Shown piece by piece: positions 31,245 through 44,149 of a stretch of DNA of 64,000 bases (positions within the stretch are counted from its first letter, which is position 1; each line of letters begins with the position of its first letter). The notes below the pieces were generated by a model that was given only the letters and a program-made list of their open reading frames with translations, did no database searches and was not told the origin of the DNA. Where the stretch lies: NCBI GenBank assembly GCA_039583875.1, contig CM077150.1, forward strand, positions 50,668,261 to 50,732,260, read 5' to 3'. A program made the translations under genes and the position numbers. The DNA comes from Platanthera guangdongensis. Lineage: Eukaryota; Streptophyta; Magnoliopsida; Asparagales; Orchidaceae.

Positions 31245-34200
31245 GTAAAGAACCGTTGGGCGCGCGTTCTCTTCGACTCCGGCGCTACCCACTCGTTTTT
31301 GGCTAGAGCCTTCGTGGAGCGGTTCAGTTTGGGCCTAGATCGTGTTGGTGGTGCCTTCTGCGTTAAGTTCCCCTCCGGTGACTCTGTGGTTACGGACCTG
31401 GGTGTCCTAGATTGTCTGATTTTGTTGGGAGATTTTCTAGCCAAGGCAGATCTAAAGGTGATTGACCTGGAGGACTTCGATGTTATTTTGGGCATGGACT
31501 GGTTGTCAAGGTACGTTGCTGTGATCCAGTGCAAGGGCAAGTGCTTGGACTTCGTCAAAGACAACGGTCAGCCAGGGAGCGTTTATGGGTATTCCCTCCA
31601 GGAGTCTCCAGTCATTTCTGCGGTGCGTGCTCGGAAGTTGCTTAATTCTGGCTGTTTTGCCTGTGTGGTCTCTCTGGTAGGGACGATTGTTAGGGTGCCC
31701 CGTTTGGAAGAGATCCCTGTGGTGTGTGATTTCTCTGATGTGTTTCCTGACGATCTTCCCGGTCTTCCACCCGATCGAGATGTCGAGTTTGTGATAGATT
31801 TGGAACCAGGCACGCGTCCTATTGTAAAGGCGTCGTACCGGATGGCCCCGCGAGAGCTGGAAGAGTTGCGAATTCAGCTGGATGAGTTGTTGGCAAAAGG
31901 CTTCATAAGGCCGAGTTCTTCGCCTTGGGGTGCGCCAGTTCTGTTCGTTAAAAAGAAAGATGGGTCGATGAGGTTATGCATCGACTATAGAGAGCTGAAC
32001 AAGGTTACTATTAAGAACAGGTACCCTTTGTCGCGAATCGACGATTTGTTTGACCAACTGCGTGGTAGTGCCATGTTTTCCAAGATAGATCTTCGATCGG
32101 GCTATCACCAGTTGAGGATTCGGGAGTCAGATGTTCCGCGGACGGCGTTCCGCTCTCGTCATGGGCATTTTGAGTTTTTGGTTATGTCATTTGGTTTGAC
32201 TAATGCGCCCTCAGCTTTTATGGATTTGATGAACAGAGTTTTCAAGGACTTTCTAGATAAGTTTGTAATTGTCTTCATAGATGATGTTTTGGTGTATTCT
32301 AAAGATGCGGAGGAGCATGATCGACATTTGCGGCTGGTCTTGGCGACTCTGAGAGACCATAAGCTATACGCCAAGCTGAGCAAATGTGAATTTTGGTTGC
32401 CTCAAGTTTCTTTTCTAGGCCACGTGATTAATAAGGAGGGAATATCGGTGGACCCAGAAAAGATCGCTGCTGTTATGGAATGGGCGAGACCTGTTACCCC
32501 CAAAGAGATCAGAAGCTTCTTGGGTTTGGCTAGTTATTATAGAAGATTTGTAGAAGGCTTCTCTACCTTGTCCGCGCCATTGACCAAGTTGACGCAGAAG
32601 AATATAGCCTTCATGTGGGATGGCAAGTGTGAGAAGGCTCTTGAGGAACTAAAAAGAAGGCTATGTTCGGCTCTAATTTTGTCTTTGCCTACGGAGGGTA
32701 GTGAGTATGATATATATGTGGATGCGTCGCATGTCGGACTGGGCTGCGTTTTGATGCAGGTCGGGAAGGTGATTGCGTACGGGTCGAGAAAGCTAAAGAC
32801 TCACAAGAGGAATTACCCTACGCATGACCTGAAGTTTGCAGCTGTAATCTATGCGTTGAAGTTGTGGAGGCATTTGCTATATGGCGCGCAGTGCAAGATT
32901 TTCACGGATCACAAGAGTTTGAAGTATGTCTTCACTCAGAAAGAATTGAATCTGTGCCAGCGGCGGTGGTTGGAGTACGTAGCCGACTATGATGTTGAAA
33001 TTCAGTATCATCCGGGCAAGGCAAATGTGGTGGCCGATGCCCTAAGTCGGAAGTCAGGGAAGATTTTCAATCTTTCCGCGAGGGTCTAGTGGAAGAGTTT
33101 CTTTTGATGGACATTTCTGTGGGAAGCTGCGATTCGCAAAGTAGCTTGGCAGTGGCAGAACCTTCGTGGATTGTGCTTACGAGACTGCATCAGAAGGATG
33201 ATCTCGATCTTCTGCATTTGTATCTTCGAGCTGAAAAAGGTGAATTACCAGACTTCTCTATAGATGATGCGGGTACCTTGATGTATCGTGGCAGGTTTTG
33301 CATCCCTGCGGTTGGAGATTTCCGGGATTTGGTGTGCAGAGAAGCCCACGGATCTAGTGTCGCCTACCATCCGGGTACACCAAGATGTATCATGATTTAA
33401 AGCAGATTTCCTAGTGGTACGGGATGAAGAAGGACATAGCCAGATTTGTTTCAGAGTGTTTCACTTGTACGTGTGAAAGCTGACCATGGGAGGCCTGGTG
33501 GCAAGCTGACTCCCTTGGAGATTCCGATGTGGAAGTGGGAGAGTATCTCGATGGATTTCATTACAGGCTTACCGAGATCTCCTAAGGGGAATGATTCAGT
33601 TTGGGTTATCGTAGACAGATTGACGAAGAGTGCTCATTTCGTACCATTTAAGATCGATTATCCGATGAGGAAGATAGCCGAGCTGTATCTGGAAGAGGTT
33701 GTCAGATTGCATGGTGTACCCATAAGTATCATATCAGATCGAGACTCCAGGTTCACGTCTCGTTTTTGGAAGAGCCTCCAAGAAGGGTTGGGTACAGATT
33801 TGAGATATTCTACGGCTTATCATCCGCAGACCAATGATCAGACGGATCGAGTAAATGAGATTGTGGAAGATATGATCTGATGCTATATTCTGGATCATGG
33901 AGGAGCGTGGGACGAGCGCTTGCGGCTTATGGAATTCGCATATAACAACAGTTATCAAGAAAGCTTGCAAATGGCCCCTTTTGAATCTTTGTATGGGAGG
34001 CGCTGCAGGACTCCCTTGTTTTGGGCTGAGCTTGGCGAGGGACCTTTGTTGGGTCCAGAAGCGCTCGAGGAGATTGAAACCGCTGTGAAGCTTATTCGGG
34101 AAAAGCTTCGGATAGCCCAGGAGAGATATGAGAAGAACGCCAATCGACGTAGATCGAACTTGGAATTTGTTGTGGGGGACTCGGTGTTCTTAAAGGTTTC

Positions 34201-34588
34201 CCAGTTGATCGGAGTCAAGCGATTTGGCAAGAATAGGAAGTTGTACCCGAGGTACGTGGGGCCGTTTCCGATTGTTGAGCGGATTGGGATATCAGCTTAT
34301 AGGCTGGCGTTGTCCGCAAATTTCCCTGGCGTGCATGATGTCTTTCACATCAGTCAGCTGTGGAAATGTGTGGTAAATGGCAGGCAGGTTTTGGATTCTG
34401 TGCCTTAGTTGGAGCCGAATCTTTCTTATGTGGAGGTGCCTGTTCGCATTTTGGATTCTCAAGTTCGTGCGTTGCGGAAGAACACTATTCCTATGGTGAA
34501 AGTTTTATGGAGGAATCAGGATGTGGAAAGCGCGAGTTGGGAGCTGGAGTCGGCTATGAGGGAGGCTCACCCTCATCTGTTTCCCTGA
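31245..34588 (+). pseudogene. pol: Chromovirus A pol: protease, RT, RNase H, integrase, chromodomain-like end
   Basis: Protease '[13 protein letters not shown]' (about 31269) and 'GMDWLSRY'. RT has '[26 protein letters not shown]', split here as separate motifs 'DYRELNKVT' and 'RIDDLFDQL', plus '[15 protein letters not shown]' and '[10 protein letters not shown]' (about 32272). RNase H has '[13 protein letters not shown]' and '[11 protein letters not shown]'. Integrase has 'MDFITGLPRSPKGNDSVWVI', 'SDRDSRFTS' and 'YHPQTNDQTDRVNE' (catalytic Glu position is Asp). The tail 'PVRILDSQVRALRKNTIPMV' with 'WRN' is chromodomain-like. Breaks: frameshift with TAG at 33087, indels at 33360-33450, TGA 33878, TAG 34406. 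The stop is at 34586-34588. Confidence 0.94.
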
Positions 34589-34712
34589 TCTTGTGCCTGG
34601 TATGTTCTATTTTATTATATATATAGCCCTTTCCTGGTTCTTTCTCTCTCCTTCTTTATAGGAGTGTTGTGAGTAAAGTTTCGAGGCGAAACTTTCTTTT
34701 AGAGGGAGTGGT

Positions 34713-35327
34713 TGTAACGCCCCCGGTTTTTTCTGTGTTTTGTTTGATCTTTAGCTGGCGTTACGATGACGTGTTTCCGGCTCTTTGCCGTTGTAGAGCG
34801 TGGTCTTAGCTCTTAGGGTTCCCTGTGTAGCCTGTTTGTAGCCTGTTAGCAAGATTCCCCAGCTAGCCGGGGTCCGTTTGATGACTCGGTTGGCCTCTTA
34901 GGGAATGCTTGTGTTTTTGGCTTCGGATGGTGATATCCCGGGTTTTGTTCGTCGAATGCTAATTTCGACTTCACAGTTGTGTTCGTAGCGTGGGTTTTTA
35001 GCTGCGGTGTGAATTTCGTCATTTTCCGAGATGTTTCGGGTCTCGCGTCGTTTTGATATTGAGTGTAAGTAATTATTATGTATTGATTGTTTATTATTAA
35101 AACTGATGTATATATATATAGCCTTGGGTTAGAAATTAGGGCTCAGTTCTTTGCCTCTTTCCTTTTTCTCTTTCTGGAAGAAGCCGCCGCCTGTACGAGA
35201 GAAAGAGAACCGCCGGACTACCCAAGCCTTCGGACGCCGATTCCTGGAGATTTAGCGGTCGAAATTCGATTTCGAGAGTGGATCTGGACTGCCCTCGCCT
35301 GGATCTGCATTCTTTCTGCTCCTCAGC
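34713..35327 (+). repeat. Chromovirus A 3' LTR, truncated after 615 bp
   Basis: Matches 26388-26992 until CCTCAGC at 35327, then joins gag-like sequence of element B. It contains an 11-bp duplication (TGTTTGTAGCC) absent from the 5' LTR. A purine tract AGAGGGAGTGG precedes it at about 34701. The satellite and U5 parts are missing. Confidence 0.92.
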
Positions 35328-36429
35328 CTAGAAGACTCCGAACGTTGTACCACCTCCCCCGGTCCCCACTCCATTCCTACAGTCGGAGATGGGACAAACT
35401 CTGACAGCCATTTTGGAAGCTTTTAGGGCCCAACAGGTTCCGGCTCCACAGCCGAACCCGGGGCCAACTGGTTGAGAATCTTCTGAGGACTTCCCTGCCC
35501 CCCCCCCCCGTCCTACTTGGGGACATAGTCGGCAGTTCGGACGGAAGAGTGGCTGGATATTTTGTACGAGATGCTGACCGGGATACGGTGCCCCTGGGAG
35601 GAGAGGGTGGCTTTGGTGGTTTCTTGCCTGGAGTCCCATGCCAAGAGGTGGTGGAAGACGCTGATGGACACGACATTTTCCGATAGGGAGGTTGCGGAAA
35701 ATACATGGGAAGAGTTCAGGGCCACGCTGCTGGAGCATTTTGTTCCGCAGTCGGCCAGGGATGAGTTGGAGGAGTGGTTCTTACAACTGAAGCAGGGCAC
35801 CAGGACGGTGGTGGAGTACCATCGGGAGTTTGACCATTTGGCTCGATATGAAGGTTCTTACCAGCTGGACAAAGCAGGATACATCAAGAGGTTCTATAAG
35901 GGTATGAAAGAGGAGTTGAGGGAGGCCTTGTTGTTTGTATCTGACTAGCCTATCTCCCAGATTTTGGAGATGGTAAAGAGGATTGAGGCTGATTGGCACA
36001 CCACTCGGGGTCGGAAGCAGCAAGCGGAGGATCAGGGCCGGAGAGCCAGGAATGATCAGCGGCGAGGTGCTATACCAGATGGGAGAAGGATAGAGGACCA
36101 GCCTCGTCAGGAAGTGAGGCAGGAGCCGAGGGAGCAGGTGATATTGGCCTCTCAACCTCTTCGGATGCAGGAGATGCCGAGACCCAGGGGTATGGCATAT
36201 CCCCCACCAGAGTGCTTCCATTGTCATCAGGTTGGACACCTCCGGAGAAACTGCCTCATGAAGGGGGCACCACCTCCAGCACCACAGGGTGGCCCACTTG
36301 CTCAGCATTTTGGAGGCCGAGGACGTGGCTGAGGACGTGGTTACCAGGGAGGGGATCGTAGGTGAGAAAGGGAGTAGGTGTATGCTTTGGACCTGGCGCA
36401 GCCTCGGAACCCAGATCAGGTCATAGAAG
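35328..36429 (+). pseudogene. gag: Chromovirus B gag (5'-truncated)
   Basis: The gag domain shows 'WLDILYEMLTG', 'KRWWKTLMDTTFSDREV', 'WEEFRATLLEHFVPQ', 'LEEWFLQLKQGTRTVVEY' and one zinc knuckle 'CFHCHQVGHLRRNC' (about 36216-36257). A run of 11 C at 35502-35512 sits at a frame change, and stops occur at 35473, 35946, 36330, 36364 and 36373. The coding line ends '...DQVIEG', where the 129-bp intron-like block begins. Confidence 0.87.
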
Positions 36430-36558
36430 GTAAGCCAAGATATTTAAATTGTTTAAATAGAGTTCCCTTTCTCAATTGCCCAACAAGTAGAACTGCCCTA
36501 AATAGATTAAATAGGAAAGAAAACTCGTTATAAAATACTAGACATTTAACCGTCTCAG
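36430..36558 (+). other. 129-bp AT-rich GT...AG intron-like block between gag and protease of B
   Basis: Starts GTAAGCCAAG and ends ACCGTCTCAG. It is clearly AT-rich between GC-richer coding DNA. Removal joins 'VIEG' to 'IVFISGKSAYTLFD', the continuity expected between gag and protease in this clade. If retained, one TAA stops the frame. Its length is a multiple of three. A degenerate insertion is the main alternative. Confidence 0.6.
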
Positions 36559-39500
36559 GTATAGTCTTCATCAGCGGCAAGTCCGCCTACACTCTGTTCG
36601 ACATGGGTGCCTCACACTCATTTGTGTCGGAGGCCTTTCTGGAAGGGCTGGAAGGATTGGAGCGGTTCACAGGCCTGATGAGGAGGGTGCGTCTACCCGA
36701 CGGATCGGAGATACTCACCTCTGCCCACTACAACATGGAGGCGGAGATAGGAGGAAAGTCATTCGAAGTACCGGCAACGATCCTAAGGATGCCAGTCTTC
36801 GAGCTGATCCTGGGCATGACTTGGTTACACTAGAACCATGCCCAGATTGATTGTCAAGTAAAGAGGATCACCGTGAGGCACGGGGACTCTGTCACTATCA
36901 TCGAAGGCATAAGACTTGCCTCTCGTATACCCTTATCTTCAGTACAGGTCGTTAAGGCCTATTTATAGGGGGAGGAGGTCTATGAGGTGTTGTTTGAAAT
37001 GGTGGAGGCCACAGATTCTATATCGGATATCCCGGTGGTGCGGGATTTTGCGGACGCCTTCCTAGAAAAATTACCATGATTACCCCCGCACAGGGAGCAG
37101 GAATTCCAGATACTGCTGGTGCTGGGGGCCAAGCCGGCATCTAAGGCCCCTTACCGGATGGCCCCAAGGGAATTGACAGAGTTTCGAAGCCAGCTTCAGG
37201 AGCTAGTGGAAGCCGAATTTGTCCGGCCAAGCTCTTCACCACGGGGAGCTCTGGTATTGTTCGTCAAAAAGAAAGACGGGACACTCAGGTTGTGCATCGA
37301 CTACTGAGCACTAAATCGGCTGACGTTCCGAAATACCTATCCACTGCCAAGGATAGATGAGTTGTTCGACCAGCTACAGGGGGCGCAGTTCTTTTCAAAA
37401 TTAGATTTGAGGTCGGGCTACTACCAGCTTTGGATTCGAGAGGAGGATATTCAGAAGACTGCTTTTAGTTGCAGATATGGATTGTTTGAGTTTACAGTGA
37501 TGCCCTTCGGGCTCACGAATGCACCATCGGCATTCATGACCCTCATGAACCAGGTTTTCAAGGAGTATCTAGATGTGTTTGTCATTGTGTTTATCGATGA
37601 CATCCTCATCTACTCGAGAACGGAGGAGGAGCACACTCGCCATCTGGCACTGACCCTACAGAGACTGCGGGAGAATCATTTATACACAAAGTTCAGCAAA
37701 TGTCAGTTCTGCTTGAAGGAGGTGTGCTTCTTAGGCCATATTATCAGTGGAGCTGGGTCGGCAGTGGATCCGACAAAGATTCAGGCAGTTCGAGATTGGC
37801 CGCAGTTGAAGGCAGCCACCAGCGTACGAAGTTTCCTAAGACTTGCCGGTTTTTACCGGAAGTTCGTGGAGGGATTCTCTCGGATCGCCCTCCCACTCAC
37901 ATCTTTGATGAAGAAGGAGGTACCTTTCGTGTGGACCCCGTAGTGCCAGGCGGCTTTCCAGGAGCTGAAGGATCGACTAACCTCGGCTCCCATACTTGCT
38001 CTCCCCTCGGGGAGAGATGTATTTCAGGTCTACACTGATGCTTCCTACCAGGGTATGGGAGTTGTACTGATGAAGAAGGGTCATGTGATTGCGTATGCAT
38101 CTCGCCAGCTGAAGAAGCACGAACAGAACTACCCAGTGCACAACCTTGAGATGGGGGAGGTCGTTTTTGCTTTGAAGGTCTGGCGCCACTATCTTTATGG
38201 AGTCCACTGCGACATCTACTCCGACCACAAGAATCTGAAATACGTGGACACGCAGAAGGAACTGAACATCATGCAGAGGCGCTGGGTGGAGTTCTTAGCG
38301 GATTACCAGTATGAGATGCACTACCATCCAGGGAAGGCAAACGTGGTGGCCGACGTTTTGAGTCAGAGAGCTGCCACTTCCGAAGCTGAGCCCCAGGTTA
38401 TGTCTATGGAGCGGGTGAGGAGATTGGAGGATATGCACATCACACTATTGTCATCCGAGTACCCCGAGCTTTACATGGATTATTTAGCTGCGATGAGTGC
38501 TACAGACGATATCCGAGTCCGAGTCAGAGGTGGGCAGAGGCGAGATGCCAAATTGGAGCCGATATTCTGGGCCTTGGAGAACGGTGCAGCAGGGGATTAC
38601 ATGATGAGGGACGGCGTGGTATTCTTTAGAGGTCGGACTTATATACCGGAAGGAGGCTAGGTCCGGGAAGATATCATGGCGGAGGCCCACCACAGCAGAT
38701 ACTCGGTGCACCCGAGGATCACGAAGATTACTTCGGACTTGACGAAGACTATGTACTGGCCAGGCATGAAGAAGGATATCACTCAGTTTGTGACCCACTG
38801 CGAAGCATGCCAGCTAGTGAAGGTGGAGTGCAAAAACCCCGCAGGATTGTTGCAACAACTCCGGGTATCGGAGTGGAAGTTTGAAGACATAACGATGGAC
38901 TTTATTCATGGACTTCCCCGATCACGGACGGGAAATGACTCTATTTGGGTCATCATCGATCGGTTGACGAAGGTGGCTAGATTCATTTCGATCAGAAGGA
39001 CGACTCTGTGGGAGTATTAGTGCGGAGATTTGTGGAGCAGTTCGTTCGATATCACGTGGTGCCCAAGACGATCGTGTCGGATCGGGATGGCCGGTTCACT
39101 TCCAGGGAGTGTAGATCGGTGCAGGCTTACTTAGGCATGCGATTGACCTTCAGCACCGCATTCCATCCCCAGACGGATGGGCAGACGAAATGCACCAATC
39201 AGACGCTGGAAGACCTTTTGAGGCTATGTATTTTGGACCGCGGGGAATCGTGGGAGAAGCTCTTACCCCTGGTCGAGTTCTCCTATAACAACAGCTACCA
39301 GTCCAGCATCAGGATGGCGCCTTACGAAGCCTTGTATGTAAGGAAATGCAGGACCCCGCTTTCTTGGATTCAGGATGAGGATCCGAAGGTGTTGGGATCG
39401 GATTTTGTTGAAGACGCCGAGGCTCAGGTGAGGCAGATCAGAGACAGGATGTTAGAGGTGTAGAGCAGACAGGCTAAGTACTATGATGCTCGGCATCGTT

Positions 39501-39966
39501 AGGTGGAGTTTCAGGTGGGGGACCGAGTGTTTCTGAAGATCTGGCCCATGCATAGAGTTTCAAGGTGCGTGGTCGGAAGAAGAAGCTCAACACTAGGTAT
39601 ATGGGCCCTTACAGGATCCTGGAGCGGATCGGACCCCTAACTTACAGGCTGGAGTTGCCACCAGAGCTGGCAGCCTTGCATGATGTGCTCCATATTTCCT
39701 CACTCAGGAGGGCTCTACTACGCCCAGAGCAGCATATTTCGACCACAGATGGACCGGTAGCTCCAGACCGGTCAGTTCGCTTAGAGCCGGTTCGGATCGA
39801 TGACAGAGGAGTATGGATCTTGCGTCGCAAGAAAATTCCGTTAGTCAAATTTCTGTGGAGGAACCACAGCCAGGAGGAGCATACCTGGGAACTGCAGGAC
39901 CTGATGCGACAAAAGTACCCAGAGCCATTCAGTCAGGTATACCTCACAACCCATCAAGATGCTTAA
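36559..39966 (+). pseudogene. pol: Chromovirus B pol: protease, RT, RNase H, integrase, chromodomain-like end
   Basis: Protease 'LFDMGASHSFVS' has Met in place of the catalytic-loop Thr (ACG to ATG). RT has '[12 protein letters not shown]', '[13 protein letters not shown]' and '[10 protein letters not shown]' (about 37588). RNase H has '[13 protein letters not shown]' and '[10 protein letters not shown]'. The integrase zinc domain has 'HHSRYSVHPR...H..C..C' and the core 'MDFIHGLPRSRTGNDSIWVI', 'SDRDGRFTS', '[14 protein letters not shown]'. The last has Lys in place of the catalytic Glu. A C-terminal 'PVRIDDRGVWILRRKKIPLV' with 'WRNHS' is chromodomain-like. Stops or frameshifts occur at 36830, 36966, 37076, 37304, 37941, 38658, 39017, 39461 and 39500. 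The final stop is 39964-39966. Confidence 0.93.
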
Positions 39967-40207
39967 TTTATTTTCCTGCTTTAAACTAGTAAGGCTGCTC
40001 CCGGAAGAGTAGAGGCTAATCTTTTGTTTATTGGGATCTTGGTTTGACAATTGGGCGAATTGGTCATAGATTTAGGTTTACCTTTAAACCTAATTTAGCA
40101 AACATGGTGTCGTGATGGGATGTTACAAGTTTCTTTTCTTCGGTAGAAATTCTCGTAGGCTTAACCTTGATTTCGGGGATGAAATCTTTGTTTTGTTTAT
40201 TGGGATT
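39967..40207 (+). other. Chromovirus B 3' untranslated region
   Basis: AT-rich, no ORF. TTTCGGGGATGAAATCTTTG (about 40172) corresponds to the 'CGGGGACGAAAT' sequence that often precedes the LTR in Tekay-like elements. The purine tract before 40208 is poor. Confidence 0.6.
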
Positions 40208-40299
40208 TGTAACATCCCATTTCCAACTAGACCCCTAAGAGTGGTTTTGGCCATGACTAGGTCATGACAAAACCCTAGGAAGCCAGAAATGGGTCAAGA

Positions 40300-40880
40300 G
40301 ATAGAAGGCCAAGGTGAGGATCACCATGGTCTGCCTAGAGCCTTAAGGGTCCATTGGAGTCAACCCCAAGTGGCCAATTTGACCTAGGACGAACATAGGC
40401 CTAAATAGGGCAAGGTGCCCTAATCAAGGGCAATTGACCTCTAATATGCCCAACCAACCTTACTCAGGGCTTCCTAAACCCAAAGTGAGGTCAATGGGTC
40501 ACTAGGACCCATTGGAGTCAAACCTAGTGGATAAGTTGACCCAAGTCAACTCAAGACCCAAAGTGGTCAAAGTGCCCTTACCAAGGGTCAAGTGACCTCC
40601 AAAGTGCCAAGTTAAACCTACCCAACCTACATAGACCTTAGGGAGGCCAATTGGTCACTAAGTGCCCATTGGGTTAACCAAAGAGGCTAAGTTGACCCAA
40701 GTCAACCCTAGCTTCAAAAATGGTCATAGTGCCCTAACTAAGGGTCAAGTGACCCACAAGATGGCCAACCAACCCTACTCAAGTCTTCCTAGACCTTAGG
40801 GGAGGCCAATGGGTCACCAAGGACCCATTGGGGTCAACCCAAATGGTCATGTTGATCAAGGTCAACTCAATTCTAGTGTT
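40300..40880 (+). repeat. 157-bp tandem repeats in the chromovirus B LTR
   Basis: About 3.5 copies begin at roughly 40272, 40429, 40587 and 40743, marked by 'GGGTCAAGTGACC' and 'CCATTGGGGTCAACCC'. Units have internal GGTCAA/TTGACC inverted words. Confidence 0.85.
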
Positions 40881-43800
40881 AGTCAAATTAGCCCAAATGG
40901 GCTAACCCAAGCTCAAACCCATTTCCCCCCACATGGGCTAACCTCATTTTTATTATTAATATGAGTTAATGGGCTGCCAATAGGCTAGGTAGATGAGAAA
41001 ATTAGGCCATGGTGAGTAGGAGAGATAAAGCTCCATTTTTTCCTTTAATGGAGGAGAGAGAAAGTGAGAAAATGATGTCATTCATGGCCAAGGGAGACCA
41101 AAGGCCTCTCCAATTGATTCCAAAGGCTGAATTCATTCCCCCTCATCAGTTTTAAGGGGTTGAATAGCCATGGCCAGCCACCTAAGGTGGCTGAATTCAA
41201 TTCCTCCAATAGGGAAGAGAGAGAAAGAAGAAAGAGAAGGTCATTCATGGTGGGGAAGGTGAATCACCCCTCCATTCTTCACCAATTAATTAGTATTCAT
41301 CTCCCCTATCAGTTTTGAGGAATTCCAAACGAATTGGGACCATGGGGAGGTGAATTCATGGATTTTCTCCATGGCCGAAATCCCTTTCATGACCATTAAT
41401 GGATTTGAAGCCATGCCCCTTCCCACACCTCCACTGACCCCTTTATCATCTTCAAAGCATCATAAGCAGTGGATTTAGGCCTTTATATCGCTTCTTTTGT
41501 TTAAGGATAGAGATCTGGAGGTGGAAGCTTTTGGAGCTCGGCGGCCATGGCGCACCACCACCAAACACGTCGGCAAGCACGGTGAAGGTCCTCCTCTACT
41601 CCTCTCTTCGTGGGCTAGAATCCTAGATCAATTAGGAGAGAAATCGGGCTCAATTGAGCTGGATCGGGTGAGGATAATTTCAGTTTTTCATGGATTTTTA
41701 TACCTCGTGAGTTCGCCGGAAACCGCCGCTCCGGCGGCCGTGCCGCCGCCCGGCGATAGCCCCCACCTCAACGAAGGTGGTGGCGGTGGTGGCCGGCCAA
41801 GGAGGTGGCCATATGGCCGGGAAATGCTCTTGGAATTGGCTTCAGGATCGGCCAATCATGGCCCTTGGCTGGAGGAAGAAGATGACCTGGAGCCACTGGA
41901 TATGCTTTAAGATTCATGCTTTATCAAAATCAAAGTATAGGTTATAATTTTAAGATATTTCATTTCTGTCACATTATTTATAGTAAATGGTTTTAATTTT
42001 AAAAATACTTAGGACCACCTGGTGGGAAAACTTTCAATGTGAACGTTGTAGCCCTATGGGTCTACTTTAATCCAAAATGATTTTGACCAATTTGGCCCTA
42101 TGGTTGGACCAGACACCAATTTTAGTGGGACCTATACCTAGGGCTGTCCTGAGATTCAAATGGATGCCCACCCTTCATCCCTTGTTCAAATGGGCTGACA
42201 TTTGGACAGGGGATCAATCTTAACTATACCTAGGGTCTGTCCAAAACTCTGGGATTTTTTGGAGAAACTTTGCCTAACATTTTTACTTTTATTTAATAAT
42301 GCTAGGTATTTTAATAAAGTGGTCTAATGACCTCCAAACCCTCCAAAATTTTGGTGAGTGGTCCCTAGAATCAATACTAGCTCTGTTCAAAATTTCAACA
42401 CATTTGGATGGGTTTTGGTTAGGGAATCACCAAACCCTACTTTGGCCTTAAGGTGTTTTTGATTAAAAGTGCACCATGGGCTTAGGGTGGCCACCTCCCC
42501 TCAACAGAGGCTGAGGTTTTGGACACTGACTTAGTATGGCTAAGGTCACCGTCTTAAGGAAAATGGGGTGATTTAGGCTTGATTACCCTAGGGTTCAACC
42601 TCAAACCCTAAGGAAGGAATTTTGGGGGTTGTGAAGGACATGAGGGCTAATGCCTTTGTATGACCTTGAAAACTCAGTAGAATTGAAGGTAGTGTAACCT
42701 AAGTTCTCTGGAAGGAATCATAGAGGACTTGGGGAAGGTAGACACCTCAAAACCCGAATCCTAGTTTTAGGGTTGAAGCACAATTTTGTAAATTCAACCA
42801 CTAAACATTATTGAAAGGTTGAGAAACTTGGGTAGAGTAAGTTTTAGGGTATTTAGAACCCTAGTAATTTTATTAGAATTTTATGGATTATATTTCTAGT
42901 ACTTTATTTGTTAAATATCAATAGGCCAAAATGGTGTTTTAATTAATTTGATTATTCTGTTCATTTGAAACTGATGAAACTTGGTTAGTAGATGATGTAG
43001 GTCTAATTGAATATCCCTGAATTTTGTTACAATTTTTAATTGAAGATATTTAGTACTTCCTTCACTAGTTTCAAAAAGGGGCTTTGGTGGTATAAAAAAT
43101 ATTTATACATGATATATCTGTTGAAAAATCATGAGACTTAGGTACGGATGATTTCAAGCCAAAATATGCCTGTAGGAATTTATTCAAAATTTTTAGAGGG
43201 TTGATTACAGTACTTTCTTTACAAGTCCATAATATGGAGATTTTTGATCATTAATTTATTCAGAGATTATTACTTGCTGAAAAATTATGAAACTTGGCCA
43301 ATGCTACTTTTAAGGTTGTATCTGCATAGTATAATTAATTTATAATTTTGGATGGATATTTTCTGTACTTGATTCATAAATAACGGAAGATAGTAAATAT
43401 TGCTAAAATAGTTTTAGTGTCCTTTTGATGATAGCAAAATTGTGATACTTTGAATTTACCATATTGAGATAACCTAATATTTATCATAATTTTGTTAGGC
43501 ATCTTGCATGAGTACTTAGGGTAGTTCATGTTCAAACTGGTAGCCTTTGAAAGCTTTAAGGAAATTAATTAAATACCAGATAAATTAGGAAAATTATAAT
43601 TTCTGGATTTAGTCTATTTGTGTCATGATAAGTCTCCAGTAAATAAGGTTTGCCATTTGGATGATTATTTGGATTATCTCATGTCCGGTCCGACATATAG
43701 CCTAGGATGGTCTGCATTTGGCATGATGAGTAAATTACAATAAGATACAATGGGACATGATGTAGGAGTTAGTCATTTGGATAGATGTGGATGAGTTCAC

Positions 43801-44149
43801 CATAGAATGATAGGAAGAGTGGTGAGAAATTGGTTTGGCTAGAGTTTAGAGGCGCTCGGGTTCGACAAAGATCGTCTTCCCCAAGGTGAGGTAGAGTCAA
43901 ATCACCCTAGGATTAGCCTATTGTAATATGAGAAGGTAATGGGTAAGGGAATCAACCAATAATAATAAGTACCTTGCGAAAGGGAATGATGGGCCTAATC
44001 CCATCATAGTTCCTAGTGCCCCTTGAGAGCCCTTCACAGGAAATACCAGGGCAGTCCTGGGTTAACGTAAACTATATTAACAAGCTGAAAAGAGTAACTT
44101 AGTAATTAGGGTTGCACATTTCAAGAACACAAATAGAATAGTAAGATAG

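Larger units (their letters stand above)
26388..35327 (+). mobile_element. Ty3/gypsy chromovirus A (Tekay-like), 3' LTR truncated
   Basis: 5' LTR 26388-29227, PBS 29230, structured leader, gag 29900-31243, pol to 34588, purine tract and the first 615 bp of the 3' LTR (34713-35327), where sequence switches abruptly to gag of element B. The LTR start TGTAACGCC and a divergent chromodomain-like C terminus suggest the Tekay/Del clade. The truncated 3' LTR differs from the 5' LTR by roughly 20 changes in about 605 bp by eye. Confidence 0.94.

Noticed and set aside
31130..31245. Possible second intron at the gag-protease boundary of chromovirus A
   Set aside because: Several GT and AG choices exist, but none joins the two frames cleanly and the sequence is not AT-rich. 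A simple frameshift is sufficient.
41497..41910. ORF of 137 codons in the chromovirus B LTR
   Set aside because: It has a Gly/Arg low-complexity part and no recognised domain. It may be incidental to the transcribed part of the LTR. A second copy would be needed to show conservation.
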